A stretch of DNA of 64,000 bases from Clostridia bacterium (GCA_900769075.1 CAAGFE010000003.1:15996-79995); one strand, 5' to 3'. Positions 33,258-41,853 are shown, numbered from the stretch's first letter. Notes: generated by a model from the sequence alone, not told the origin. Numbers and translations: made by a program.

Positions 33258-35117
33258 TTAGTCCGCCAGCGCCAGCTTAGCGGCCTCTTCACCGGCGATG
33301 CGGCCAAAGACCACGAAGTCAGACACGGCGTTGCCGCCCAGACGGTTCGCGCCATGCACGCCGCCGGTCACCTCACCGGCCGCATACAGGCCGGGGATCA
33401 CAGTGCCCTCGGCGGTCAGCACCTGGGTCTGGGTGTTGATCATCACGCCGCCCATGGTGTGATGCACGCCGGCGGTCACCTTGATGGCGTAGTAGGGCGC
33501 GGTATCCAGGGGGTTGGCGAAGGACACGCGGCCGAAGTCGGGGTCGTTCTTCTGGGCAACATAGCCGTTCCAGGTGTTCATGGTCGCGGCGAAGGTCGCG
33601 GGATCCACGCCGATGGCGGCAGCCAGCTCCTCGTAGGTCGCGCCGGAGAACACGAAGCCCTTCTTGACATAGCCCGCGATGACGGAGGACTTGTCCAGCA
33701 TCGCCTGGTCGACGATCAGCCAGGAGTAGGAGCCGGGCTGGGCGATTTCCGCGGCGGACACCACGTCACGGGTGCCGACTTCGTCGATAAAGCGCTCGCC
33801 GTTGGCGTTCACCAGGATCGCGCCGTCGCCGCGCAGACCTTCGGTGATCAGGGCGGCGGTGTCAAACTGCACAGTGGGGTGAATCTGGATCTGATCCATG
33901 TCCACAACGCCGGCGCCCACAGCCTGGGCCATCTCGATGCCCTGGCCCTGCAGACCGGCAGCGTTGGTGGTCATGAAGCCCTCCAGCGCGGGCTGGTAGG
34001 AAGCGACCATCTCCAGGTTGGCGCCGAAGCCGCCGGTGGCCAGGATGACCGCGTCAGCGTTGACGGTGATGGTGTTGCCGGTCTTGCCGGTGGCCTTCAC
34101 GCCCTTGGCGGCGCCGTCCGCCATGATGATCTCCGTGGCGGTGGTCTCCATCAGGATGGTGATGTTCTCGTTGTTCCGGCAGGCAGTTTCCAGCAGGGGG
34201 ATCATGTATGCGCCGACGGACACCTTCTTGCCGTCCACCTTTGGGAAGTGGATGCGCTGGACGGACGCGCCGCCGAAGGCACCGGCGGTCACCAGCTCAA
34301 TGCCGTAGTTCTGCAGCCATTCGATGCCGTCGGCGGAATTGGCAGCCAGCACCTTGACCAGCTCGGGATTATTGATGCCCTTGCCGCCGATCATGGTGTC
34401 CAGCTCCATCAGCTCCACGGAGTCAAAGTAGCCTTCGGGGTTCTTCTGGTACGCTTCCCACTGCACGGTGACCGTCTTAGCCAGCTCGGTGATGGTGGCG
34501 TTGTCGGCATAGGTGCTCGCGGCAGAGGTCAGGGTCTTGTTCACACCGGCGGCCTCGCCGAAGGTGTTGTTGTCCTGGTAGGGGGTATCGCCGGCGTTCA
34601 TGCCGCCGGTGGCACGGACGGAGTTGCCGCCCACCGCCGCCTGGGACTCGATGATGATGACCTTCGCGCCCTTCTCGGCAGCGGTCAGGGCGGAAGTCAT
34701 GCCGGCGCCGCCAGCACCAACGATGACCACGTCCGCCTCGTAGACGGCGTCCTCAGCCTGTGCGGCCTCGGCCTTGGTCATGTAGTCGTCGGGGTTCACG
34801 CCCGCGGCGATCAGAGCGGCCTTCGCGGCCTCCATCACGCCGTTGGAGGTGAAGGTCGCACCGGCGACGACGTCCACATTCAGGGTGTTGCCATCCACCA
34901 TCGCGGCGGGCAGCTGCTCCAGCGCGACGGAGCCGATGCCGGGGGTCTCATCTTTGCCCTCGGCGGTCATCGCGGTGATGACGCCGTTTTCAACGGTCAC
35001 GGTCACGGTCACGTCGCCGCCAAAGCCCTTGGCGGTGCCGGTCGCGGTTTCCGCCAGCGCGGGAACCAGGCCCAGCATCATGACCAGCGCGATCAGCAGT
35101 GCAGAAATGCGCTTCAT
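33258..35117 (-). CDS. Exported FAD-dependent fumarate reductase-like protein with FMN-binding domain
   Basis: A 619-aa exported flavoprotein. Signal peptide MKRISALLIALVMMLGLVPALAE precedes an FMN_bind domain (about 25-100) with VAGATFTSNG, the SGAT-like motif where FMN is joined to Thr by ApbE-type transferases. The FAD_binding_2 domain follows, with VVIVGAGGAGMTSAL, ATGGFGAN, RGDGAILVNANGERFIDE and HGANRLGGNAVSD, the active-site pattern of fumarate and urocanate reductases. It lacks a heme domain. Such proteins reduce an alkene substrate at the cell surface using electrons from membrane carriers. The substrate is unknown. The ribosome site GAGGAGG fits. Confidence 0.9.
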   Translation of the reverse strand: MKRISALLIALVMMLGLVPALAETATGTAKGFGGDVTVTVTVENGVITAMTAEGKDETPGIGSVALEQLPAAMVDGNTLNVDVVAGATFTSNGVMEAAKAALIAAGVNPDDYMTKAEAAQAEDAVYEADVVIVGAGGAGMTSALTAAEKGAKVIIIESQAAVGGNSVRATGGMNAGDTPYQDNNTFGEAAGVNKTLTSAASTYADNATITELAKTVTVQWEAYQKNPEGYFDSVELMELDTMIGGKGINNPELVKVLAANSADGIEWLQNYGIELVTAGAFGGASVQRIHFPKVDGKKVSVGAYMIPLLETACRNNENITILMETTATEIIMADGAAKGVKATGKTGNTITVNADAVILATGGFGANLEMVASYQPALEGFMTTNAAGLQGQGIEMAQAVGAGVVDMDQIQIHPTVQFDTAALITEGLRGDGAILVNANGERFIDEVGTRDVVSAAEIAQPGSYSWLIVDQAMLDKSSVIAGYVKKGFVFSGATYEELAAAIGVDPATFAATMNTWNGYVAQKNDPDFGRVSFANPLDTAPYYAIKVTAGVHHTMGGVMINTQTQVLTAEGTVIPGLYAAGEVTGGVHGANRLGGNAVSDFVVFGRIAGEEAAKLALAD

Positions 35118-35165
35118 GTTCAGGATTCCTCCTCGGTATTGATCTGCTTCATGCAGTCGGCTGAT

Positions 35166-35174
35166 AGTATACCA
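35166..35174 (-). promoter_or_regulatory. Extended -10 promoter of the flavoprotein gene
   Basis: On the minus strand TGG-TATACT (35174-35166) forms an extended -10 about 45 bp before the start. No good -35 is seen. Confidence 0.5.
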
Positions 35175-35231
35175 TAGGTTAAGCGAAAAAGAAACGATTT
35201 TGTGAAATCAATATCAGATTTTTCTTTCCTG

Positions 35232-35256
35232 CGCCGGGAAGAAATTCCTCCCGGCA
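35232..35256 (+). repeat. Hairpin upstream of the L,D-transpeptidase
   Basis: GCCGGGA (35233-35239) and TCCCGGC (35249-35255) form a perfect 7-bp stem about 40 bp before the start codon; role unknown. Confidence 0.4.
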
Positions 35257-35295
35257 TCCGTTCCATATACAGACCCCACGAAGGAGGAACGATTG

Positions 35296-36414
35296 ATGCG
35301 CCAACGGATTCTGATTGCGCTCCTGTGCGTGATGCTGCCCCTGACGGCCCTGGCGGAGGACGCGGCCGCTCCGGCCGACCCGGTCAGCACACCGGGGCGC
35401 GAGCGCTGCGGGAAGGAAAACTGCTTCTGGGAAACGGAGATGAATGTCAGGGATGAAGCAGCCATGTGGGCCATGCTGACCGCACCGATGACGGTGGTGG
35501 ACGGCAATTTCCGCGCCCAGGCGGAGGTATATGCCGAGCCGAGCGAGGAAAGCCGGGTCATCGCGGAGGTGACCCGTTCCACCCAGGGCGTGCATGTGCT
35601 GGAACACCTGGACAACGGCTGGACGCGTATTGAAGTGTATTCCAGCTCCTTCTCGGGCAGCCCGGTCAAGGCCTACAATCAGCTCACCACCGGGTACATT
35701 CAGACCGAGCAGCTGGTGGAGGCGGAGGTTCGCACGGAGTTCGGCCTCATCGTGGATAAGCTCACCCAGCGGCTCTATATCTATCAGGACGGCAAGCTCT
35801 TCGACGAACTGCTGGTCTCCACGGGCCTGCCGACGGCAAAGGATCCGGAAAACGAGACCCGCTCCGGCGAATACCTGCTGTACAGCCCCACCGGCGGGTT
35901 TTGGTCGGGCGATATGCTGTGCAACTACGGCATCCGCTATAACGACGGGGATCTGCTCCACGAGGTGCCCCACCTGGTGCGGGAAAGCGGCGATTATTAT
36001 GGCAGAACCGAGCCGCTGCTGGGCCAGCGGGCCAGCCACGGCTGCATCCGCGTGCAGCGCAAGCGCACCGAGAAGGGCGTGAACATGCGCTGGATCTGGA
36101 ACAATCTGCGGGACAAGATGAGCACACGCCTGATCATCTGGGAGGACTGGCAGGGCCGCAGCGTGGAGCTCCCCGCGGCGGAAACGCCCCTGTACTACAA
36201 CCCCAAAGCAGGCAAGACCTATCACGACAGCCCGACCTGCTACGGCGTGAATGATCGCTATGAACCGATGACCGCCTTCACCTACGGCGAATTGGAGGAG
36301 GGGGACTACGCCAAGCTGAAGGCATGCGAATACTGCAATCCGCCCCTGCGCCGGGCGGACATCGAGGCTATCAACGCGGCGCATGCCCCGGCGGCGGAGC
36401 CGGAGGCAGAATAG
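35296..36414 (+). CDS. L,D-transpeptidase (YkuD) with N-terminal SH3-like domain
   Basis: A 372-aa exported peptidoglycan cross-linking enzyme. The signal peptide RQRILIALLCVMLPLTALAE leads to a linker and an SH3-like segment (AQAEVYAEPSEESRVIAEV to WTRIEVY, about 75-120). The YkuD domain has LIVDKLTQRLYIYQDGKLFDELLVSTG and the catalytic ASHGCIRV with Cys near 250. A ~90-residue C-terminal tail has four Cys in CxxC-like spacing (TCYG, CEYC). The ATG at 35296 follows AAGGAGG; an earlier TTG in frame is less likely. A terminator follows. Confidence 0.9.
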   Translation: MRQRILIALLCVMLPLTALAEDAAAPADPVSTPGRERCGKENCFWETEMNVRDEAAMWAMLTAPMTVVDGNFRAQAEVYAEPSEESRVIAEVTRSTQGVHVLEHLDNGWTRIEVYSSSFSGSPVKAYNQLTTGYIQTEQLVEAEVRTEFGLIVDKLTQRLYIYQDGKLFDELLVSTGLPTAKDPENETRSGEYLLYSPTGGFWSGDMLCNYGIRYNDGDLLHEVPHLVRESGDYYGRTEPLLGQRASHGCIRVQRKRTEKGVNMRWIWNNLRDKMSTRLIIWEDWQGRSVELPAAETPLYYNPKAGKTYHDSPTCYGVNDRYEPMTAFTYGELEEGDYAKLKACEYCNPPLRRADIEAINAAHAPAAEPEAE

Positions 36415-36423
36415 CATCAGAAA

Positions 36424-36468
36424 AGCCCGCGTTCCCGGCTGACGGCAGGGAATACGGGCTGCTTTTTT
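36424..36468 (+). terminator. Rho-independent terminator after the L,D-transpeptidase
   Basis: AGCCCG-CG-TTCCC pairs with GGGAA-TA-CGGGCT across an 11-base loop, followed by GC and TTTTTT. Confidence 0.85.
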
Positions 36469-36504
36469 GTTGGGGAGATGAAGCGCAGGGGATCCTCCGG
36501 CGGA

Positions 36505-37287
36505 TCATTTCACCAGGGTCAGACCGGCGAGGATGGTTTCCGCTGCAGCGCGCAGGGCGGCTTCATCGGGCAATTCGCCCAAAGGCAGGGTGGGGCTGCT
36601 GATCATCACGGAGATGCAGACATCCTTCGCCGTTTCGATGTACATGCACAGGCTGCGGTAGGCCATGCCCTCGCCGTCGGTGCTGCTCTTGTCGAAGGTC
36701 AGGCAGACGGCGTAGCCGTCAAGGCCCGCGATGGTGACGGGGCCGGGCTCGGTGGCGTCGCTGTGCATCTGGTAGGAGAGCAGAATGCCGGGGTATTCCG
36801 ACGCGACCATGTTCTTCGCGCCAGAAATATAGACATCCTGCACGGGGCCGGTCATGTCATCCGCCACGCAGTAGAAATCCTGCTGCATGCCGTCATCAAA
36901 GACGGAGAAATCGTCCGGGTGGAAGCCGCTGGGAATCTGAAAATCCGCCAGGTGCTGATACCGGGGCGCTTTGCCGTCGGGCGCGCTGTTGATGATCAGC
37001 CAATCCTCCTGGGCGCCCACCAGGGTGCCGAAGAAATTCGGGATGGAGCCGCCCGGGCCGATCAGGAGCTTGCACCCCAGCCACAGCACCGCCACCGCCC
37101 CAATCACGGCGGCCGCGGTGATGAGCACCTGCTTCCGGTGCTGCTTCACATAGGCGGAAACCTTGCCGGAGGCCTCCGCCTTTTTGGTCTGGAAGGCCTT
37201 GCGCCGCATCGCGCGGGCGTGCATCCGCTCGGATTTCTCATAATTCTTCCGCGCTTCTTCGCTGCGGAACTGCTTCTTGCTGCTCAT
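36505..37287 (-). CDS. Single-pass membrane protein of unknown function
   Basis: A 260-aa protein. The N-terminal ~50 residues are basic and cytoplasmic (KQFRSEEARKNYEKSERMHARAMRRK). One transmembrane helix follows (VLITAAAVIGAVAVLWLG, about 54-73), then a ~185-residue outside domain with alternating strands and helices. No enzyme motif is seen and I cannot name a family. It stands alone, convergent with the L,D-transpeptidase and divergent from the two-helix protein at 37458. Confidence 0.75.
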   Translation of the reverse strand: MSSKKQFRSEEARKNYEKSERMHARAMRRKAFQTKKAEASGKVSAYVKQHRKQVLITAAAVIGAVAVLWLGCKLLIGPGGSIPNFFGTLVGAQEDWLIINSAPDGKAPRYQHLADFQIPSGFHPDDFSVFDDGMQQDFYCVADDMTGPVQDVYISGAKNMVASEYPGILLSYQMHSDATEPGPVTIAGLDGYAVCLTFDKSSTDGEGMAYRSLCMYIETAKDVCISVMISSPTLPLGELPDEAALRAAAETILAGLTLVK

Positions 37288-37382
37288 GGGTCATTGCCTC
37301 CTGCGTGGTTGATGCTGGGTCAGAGATTCGCCGCCGATGGGCTGGATTCCTGCTGCAGCGGCGTGAACCGCCCCGGATTTTG

Positions 37383-37411
37383 TTGACGTATGCTGAAATG
37401 GATGGTAGAAT
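37383..37411 (+). promoter_or_regulatory. Promoter of the gene at 37458
   Basis: TTGACG (37383-37388) and TAGAAT (37406-37411) are spaced 17 bp. Confidence 0.7.
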
Positions 37412-37457
37412 AAAGCACTTCATCGAAACGGGCGAAAGTCCCCCGGAGGTGCGCACA

Positions 37458-37961
37458 ATGTCCCCATTGCCCCCGAAGCTGCTGGTTTCCGGCATTTTTG
37501 GCTTGCTGTATGCGTTCATCAGCTATCTGTTCCTGTGGGATCTTCCGGATGCGGGCCGGCTATCGGCCGTGGTCGGGCTGACCGCCTTTGCGCTGTTTTT
37601 GCTGTGGATGCTCCTGAAGGATGAACGCCGGGCCCGCCGCTTTGCCCGGGCGGAAAAGCAGCTGCCCTGCCCGCCGAGCTTCTCTGCCATGGCGAATCTG
37701 CGGGATGGGCGGCGGATGGCCGTTGTCCGGGTCTACCTGTGCGGGGACGAGGCGGTTCTGGTCAGCGTGGAAAGGAAGGAACCGGTGCTGAGCCGCATCC
37801 GCCGGGAAAGCGTCCATGCGGCCGAGGCGACGCTGCCGGTTCAGCTGAAGCTGGCGCTGCATGACGGCCGCAGCCTGCTGCTGCTCTGCCCTGACCTGGA
37901 GAACCTCGTCCGCGAGCTCCGCAAGGCCGGATGGTCAATCCGGGTGAATGACCGCGCCTGA
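37458..37961 (+). CDS. Two-helix membrane protein of unknown function
   Basis: A 167-aa protein. Two hydrophobic helices lie near the N-terminus (about 8-28 and 36-52), followed by a soluble domain of about 110 residues with beta character. It has no recognisable motif. The ATG at 37458 is preferred because GGAGG lies 9 bases before it; the open frame extends upstream over the promoter, so earlier starts are unlikely. It could be a small membrane-anchored PH-like protein, which is a guess from the strand pattern. Confidence 0.7.
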   Translation: MSPLPPKLLVSGIFGLLYAFISYLFLWDLPDAGRLSAVVGLTAFALFLLWMLLKDERRARRFARAEKQLPCPPSFSAMANLRDGRRMAVVRVYLCGDEAVLVSVERKEPVLSRIRRESVHAAEATLPVQLKLALHDGRSLLLLCPDLENLVRELRKAGWSIRVNDRA

Positions 37962-37986
37962 CCGGCGTACTGACCAATACAGAAAA

Positions 37987-38024
37987 ACACCCGCCGGCGC
38001 ATGATGGATAGCACCGGCGGGTGT
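37987..38024. terminator. Bidirectional terminator between the two-helix gene and prs
   Basis: ACACCCGCCGG (37987-37997) pairs perfectly with CCGGCGGGTGT (38014-38024). A T-run follows on the minus side, so it mainly ends prs transcripts. Confidence 0.85.
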
Positions 38025-38039
38025 CATTGATTGTCGGCA

Positions 38040-39299
38040 TTACACCAGCTTGATGCCGCTGGCGACCTGCTCCTGCTCGTAGCGCTCCTTGAGGGCGGCG
38101 ATGCGGTCGGAGGGGGACAGCAGCTTGGACAGGGAACGGTCGTGATTCAGGGTGGCGATGATGTAGGAGATGTACTTGGACATATCCGCCTCGATGAACC
38201 AGGGCGCGGCCTGCAATTCGGGGGTGCGGTAGGTCAGGTTGGTGGAGATCACGCCGTCGATGAGCCCTTCCTCGTAGGCCTTGTTGTACAGTTCCAGGCC
38301 GTTGGTGAACAGGGGGAAGGTCACTGCGGCAAAAATGCGGTTGGCGTTGCGGGACTTGAGGTTGCGGGCCACGTCGATCATGCTCTCGCCGGAGGAGAGG
38401 ATGTCGTCGGCGACGAACACGTCCTTGCCGTCCACATCGTTGCCCATGTACTCGTGGGCGACAATAGGGTTGCGCCCGTTGACGATGCGGGTATAATCGC
38501 GGCGCTTGTAGAACATGCCCATCTCCACGCCCAGGACGGAGGCGTAGAAGATATTGCGGTCCAGCGCGCCTTCGTCGGGGGAGACGATCATCAGGTGTTC
38601 CTTGTCCAGCTGGAGGGTCTTTTCCTTCTTCAGCAGGGCCTTGAAGATCTGGTAGGAGGGCATGACGGACTCGAAGCCGCCCTCGGGGATGGCGTTCTGC
38701 ACGCGGGGATCATGGGCGTCAAAGGTGATGATGTTGCTCACGCCCATGCGCACCAGCTCCTGGAGCATCAGCGCGCAGTCCAGGGATTCGCGGGCGCTGC
38801 GGCGGTGCTGACGGCCGCCGTAGAGCATCGGCATGATGACCGTGATCCGCTTGGCCTTGCCGCCCACCGCGGCAATGGTGCGCTTGAGATCCATGTAGTG
38901 GTCATCGGGGGACATGGGAACCTTCTGGCCGTACATGTCGTAGGTGCAGTTGTACGCGCCCACGTCGCAGAGGATGTACAGATCCAGGCCGCGCACAGAG
39001 TCCTTGATCAGGCCCTTGCCCTCGCCGTTGCCGAAGCGCGGGCAGGTCGTGCGGACCAGGAAGTCCTCCCGGCCCATCCCAGGGGTGGTGGTCATATCCC
39101 CGGGCATGGTGGCCTCGCTGTGCTGACGCCATTTGAGCAGCCACTGGTTGACCTTGCCGGCGATCTCTTCGGTGCCGCGCATGGCGATCAGGCCCAGCGG
39201 CCCGAGGGGGGTGGTCAGAAAGGATTCCTCATTCCAGGTGCTCACGAAATCAGTCACGCCGAATACCTCATTCCGTTTGTTGGTCGCATCTGTCTGCAT
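38040..39299 (-). CDS. prs: Ribose-phosphate pyrophosphokinase with extended N-terminus
   Basis: A 419-aa PRPP synthetase, about 100 residues longer than the standard ~315-aa enzyme. It makes PRPP from ribose-5-phosphate and ATP for nucleotide, His and Trp synthesis. Recognisable parts are MPMLYGGRQHRRSARESLDC, ITFDAHDPRVQNAIP, IVSPDEGALDRN and the PRPP loop DVFVADDILSSGESM. The first ~80 residues (VTDFVSTWNEESFLTTPLGPLGLIAMRGTEEIA) contain a stretch like the usual Prs start plus extra sequence. The start ATG at 39299 has a poor ribosome site and lies after a hairpin. It is divergent from the ECF sigma gene. Confidence 0.88.
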   Translation of the reverse strand: MQTDATNKRNEVFGVTDFVSTWNEESFLTTPLGPLGLIAMRGTEEIAGKVNQWLLKWRQHSEATMPGDMTTTPGMGREDFLVRTTCPRFGNGEGKGLIKDSVRGLDLYILCDVGAYNCTYDMYGQKVPMSPDDHYMDLKRTIAAVGGKAKRITVIMPMLYGGRQHRRSARESLDCALMLQELVRMGVSNIITFDAHDPRVQNAIPEGGFESVMPSYQIFKALLKKEKTLQLDKEHLMIVSPDEGALDRNIFYASVLGVEMGMFYKRRDYTRIVNGRNPIVAHEYMGNDVDGKDVFVADDILSSGESMIDVARNLKSRNANRIFAAVTFPLFTNGLELYNKAYEEGLIDGVISTNLTYRTPELQAAPWFIEADMSKYISYIIATLNHDRSLSKLLSPSDRIAALKERYEQEQVASGIKLV

Positions 39300-39310
39300 C
39301 CGTCATTCCA

Positions 39311-39326
39311 GGGCGCCGGAGCGCCC
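39311..39326 (-). repeat. Hairpin in the prs leader
   Basis: GGGCGC and GCGCCC form a perfect 6-bp stem with a TCCG-type loop 12 bases before the prs start, where a ribosome site would lie. It could lower translation. Confidence 0.5.
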
Positions 39327-39333
39327 ATCCAGT

Positions 39334-39362
39334 ATTATAGCGCATTTTCATCGTTCTGAAAA
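39334..39362 (-). promoter_or_regulatory. Promoter of prs
   Basis: On the minus strand a perfect TATAAT (39339-39334) is preceded at 17 bp by TTTTCA (39362-39357). Confidence 0.6.
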
Positions 39363-39448
39363 GGGGAAATTTCATCACAAACGAACGATTTCTGAGAAAT
39401 ATACATTCCGGACGGCAAATGACCGAAAAAAACATCAAATCTGCGCAA

Positions 39449-39462
39449 GATTGTATACAATC
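39449..39462. promoter_or_regulatory. Perfect 14-bp palindrome, likely operator
   Basis: GATTGTATACAATC reads the same on both strands. The core TTGTATACAA resembles operators of GntR-type repressors. It lies in the 310-bp gap between prs and the ECF sigma gene, about 150 bp before the sigma start. No GntR gene is in the window. Confidence 0.5.
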
Positions 39463-39609
39463 CCGCGAAAAAGACGAATGTTCGGGAATCGGGCGGGTTC
39501 TCCGGGCGGCGCTGGTTGTTTCTGACAGGAAAACATGCTGCAATGATAGAAAAGAGCGAGACAAATCAGGGCCCAAATCCGTATGTACAGGTGAAAGGAG
39601 GTTGATCGC

Positions 39610-40119
39610 ATGCGCCGCAATGCCTTGGTACCGGGCAATGCAGACGAGCAGGACTTCATCCGCATGGTCAATGCGTACAGCCATCTGCTGACGGGCCTGT
39701 GCACCATCATCCTCCGGGATGTTCACCTGGCCCAGGACGTGGTGCAGGAAACCTTCCTGCGGGCCTGGCGGCATGGCGCGCTCCGGGAGGACACCGCCAA
39801 AGCCTGGCTTGTCCGGGTGGCGGTGAACCTCTGCCACGACCAACGCCGCAGCCGCTGGATGCGCCATGTTGACCGGCGCGTCACCCCGGAGGAGATGGAC
39901 ATCCCCGTTCTGCCGGAGGAAAACGACGTGCTCCTCCAGGTGAAGCAGCTGCCCTTGCAGGAGCGCGAGGTGATCGTGATGCACTACTGGGGAAACCTGT
40001 CCGCCGCGGAAATGGCGGAGGCGCTGCACATCAGCCGCGCCGCCGTGTATCGCCGGCTGGACAAAGCAAAGAAAAGACTGCGAATTGAATTGGAAGAAAA
40101 GGAGGGCGGCGAACCATGA
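39610..40119 (+). CDS. ECF-type RNA polymerase sigma factor
   Basis: A 169-aa sigma-70 family factor. Region 2 (FIRMVNAYSHLLTGLCTIILRDVHLAQDVVQETFLRAWRH) and region 4 (LPLQEREVIVMHYWGNLSAAEMAEALHISRAAVYRRLDKAKKRL) are both clear, and no region 1 or 3 is present. It directs RNA polymerase to its own small regulon. The start follows AAAGGAGG. It overlaps the membrane protein downstream by 4 bp (ATGA), the usual layout of an ECF factor with its anti-sigma factor. Confidence 0.9.
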   Translation: MRRNALVPGNADEQDFIRMVNAYSHLLTGLCTIILRDVHLAQDVVQETFLRAWRHGALREDTAKAWLVRVAVNLCHDQRRSRWMRHVDRRVTPEEMDIPVLPEENDVLLQVKQLPLQEREVIVMHYWGNLSAAEMAEALHISRAAVYRRLDKAKKRLRIELEEKEGGEP

Positions 40120-41093
40120 CCGAAAAGCAGCTCCGCGAGCAATTGCAAGCCTACCTGGCCCCCGCCGACCTCCCTGCCAGCCGGAAGGAGGCGCTCCTTC
40201 ACCAGATCAGCGCCGATCCGGCAAAGGAGAGAGGAGAACCGGATATGTTCAGACCCAATAAATTCCGCACCGTTTTGGTGATCGCCGCCATCGTGACCCT
40301 GCTGAGCCTCACCGTGGCGCTGGCCGCCGGATTGAGCGGCTATGTGGATTACAAGGGAAAGCCGGTGGAGGGATACCCCCTGGCCACTGCTACCCCCCTG
40401 CCGACGAAGGAACCTGCACCGACGCAGAAGGTCACGCAGGAAGCCTTCAACGCCTTCGTGACGGAGCTGTTCAACGCGCCGCCCACCGAGCAGCTGATCG
40501 AGGTTTCCTTCACGCAGGAAAACAGCGGCTCCAGCTCCAGCATGCCGGCCCGTGCGGTGGCGGATTCCCTGTCAGAGCTGGAGGAACTGGTGGGTACGAC
40601 CATGGTGCTGCCCACCATTCCCGAGGGCTTTGTCTTTGAGTATGCCTGGGTTTACCTGGCCTGTGATGGGGACAGCGCCTACGAGCTGGTCAGCGAGGAA
40701 ACCACCCCGGAGGGCTTCTGCATCCGGCGGTATGCTATCCCCGAGGGCAAGGCCGTGGCGACGGATTGCTCCTTTGTGTTGCGGAACGCGGCAGGCGAAA
40801 CCATCCTCTGCGATGTCAGCCTGGGCTTTGGGGATGATCGGCACTTCCGGGTGACCGAAGCAGACGCGGTGCAGACCCCCGCCATCCCCGGCATGGAGGA
40901 AGCCTTGCTCATCGCGGGGGACAACGGGAATCACCTGTACCTGCGCCACAAGCTGGAAGCGCCCATCAAGCTGTGGACCGACTTCCCCGACTGCTGGGAC
41001 TGGTTCCCCTATGATGCCTATACCACGGTGGATTACTCGGTGGCATCGACCACCGTCCCCGCCGACATCCTGCTTGGCATGTTCGCCCAATAA
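40116..41093 (+). CDS. Membrane protein, probable anti-sigma factor
   Basis: A 325-aa protein. A ~55-residue cytoplasmic N-terminus (REQLQAYLAPADLPASRKEALLHQI) is followed by one membrane helix (FRTVLVIAAIVTLLSLTVALAAGL, about 51-74). A ~250-residue outside domain begins with a Pro/Thr-rich linker. Overlap with the ECF gene suggests the N-terminus holds the sigma factor until an outside signal acts. The outer part has a DUF4367-like look (PTIPEGFVFEYAWV). No zinc-binding HXXXCXXC motif is visible, so anti-sigma activity is inferred from gene order. Confidence 0.75.
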   Translation: MTEKQLREQLQAYLAPADLPASRKEALLHQISADPAKERGEPDMFRPNKFRTVLVIAAIVTLLSLTVALAAGLSGYVDYKGKPVEGYPLATATPLPTKEPAPTQKVTQEAFNAFVTELFNAPPTEQLIEVSFTQENSGSSSSMPARAVADSLSELEELVGTTMVLPTIPEGFVFEYAWVYLACDGDSAYELVSEETTPEGFCIRRYAIPEGKAVATDCSFVLRNAAGETILCDVSLGFGDDRHFRVTEADAVQTPAIPGMEEALLIAGDNGNHLYLRHKLEAPIKLWTDFPDCWDWFPYDAYTTVDYSVASTTVPADILLGMFAQ

Positions 41094-41099
41094 TCTCCC

Positions 41100-41127
41100 G
41101 GAGCGCCGTTCAAAGCAGCGGCGCTCC
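41100..41127 (+). terminator. Terminator after the ECF operon
   Basis: GGAGCGCCG (41100-41108) pairs perfectly with CGGCGCTCC (41119-41127). The T-rich tail overlaps the -35 of the next promoter. Confidence 0.75.
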
Positions 41128-41129
41128 CC

Positions 41130-41158
41130 TTGACTTTTGGCGGAAGCTCGGGTAAGCT
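41130..41158 (+). promoter_or_regulatory. Promoter of the YitT-like gene
   Basis: TTGACT (41130-41135) and TAAGCT (41153-41158) are spaced 17 bp; the -10 is weak. Confidence 0.45.
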
Positions 41159-41189
41159 GGGAATGCATTATCAGTAAAGGAGCATCCCC

Positions 41190-41795
41190 ATGAAAACCCC
41201 GGTTCGTGTATTCCTGGCCCTTTTGGGCGCATTCATCCAGGCCATGGGCCTGAGCAACATCCATGCATTCGCGGACGTGACGGAGGGCGGCGTGCTGGGC
41301 GCGACGCTGCTGCTGGAGCATTGGTTTGCCATCTCGCCCGCATTGTCGGCGCTGGTGCTCAACGCCGCGTGCTACCTCTTCGGGTGGCGGACGCTGGGCA
41401 AGGGCTTCCTGAAGTATTCCATCCTCTGCGGCGTGGCGTATTCGGTGTTCTACGCGGCCCTGGAGCCCTTTGCGCCCCTGTGGCCAGGGCTGGTGGCGTC
41501 CCCCCTGTGGTCGGCGATCGTGGGGGCGGTGTTCATCGGCGTGGGAGCAGGGCTTTGCGTGCGGGTCGGCGGCGCGCCCGGCGGGGATGACGCCTTGGCG
41601 ATGGCCCTCGCCCGCCTGACGAAGCTCGACATCCAGTGGATCTACCTCTTCACCGACCTGGTGGTGCTGGGCCTGTCCGTCACCTACATCCCGCTGGTAA
41701 GGATCGGCTATTCGCTGCTGACGGTGATCCTGTCCGGGCAGATCATCGGGCTTGTCCAGAAAATCGGGATCAAAAGGAAGCAGCCCCGGACATGA
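41190..41795 (+). CDS. YitT/YczE-like integral membrane protein
   Basis: A 201-aa protein with about five membrane helices. The opening (LLGAFIQAMGLSNIHAFADVTEGGVLGATLLLEHW) and GGAPGGDDALAMALARLT in a later loop resemble the YitT_membrane domain, without the usual C-terminal DUF2179 domain. Function in the family is unknown. It is a single gene with its own promoter and a shared terminator. Confidence 0.8.
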   Translation: MKTPVRVFLALLGAFIQAMGLSNIHAFADVTEGGVLGATLLLEHWFAISPALSALVLNAACYLFGWRTLGKGFLKYSILCGVAYSVFYAALEPFAPLWPGLVASPLWSAIVGAVFIGVGAGLCVRVGGAPGGDDALAMALARLTKLDIQWIYLFTDLVVLGLSVTYIPLVRIGYSLLTVILSGQIIGLVQKIGIKRKQPRT

Positions 41796-41804
41796 CGACA
41801 CGAA

Positions 41805-41839
41805 AACGCCCTCTCCGGCATCAAACCGGGGAGGGCGTT
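41805..41839. terminator. Bidirectional terminator
   Basis: AACGCCCTCTCCGG (41805-41818) pairs with CCGGGGAGGGCGTT (41826-41839) with one wobble, between the YitT-like gene and the NodB-type gene. Confidence 0.85.
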
Positions 41840-41853
41840 CGCGTCCATGGGGA

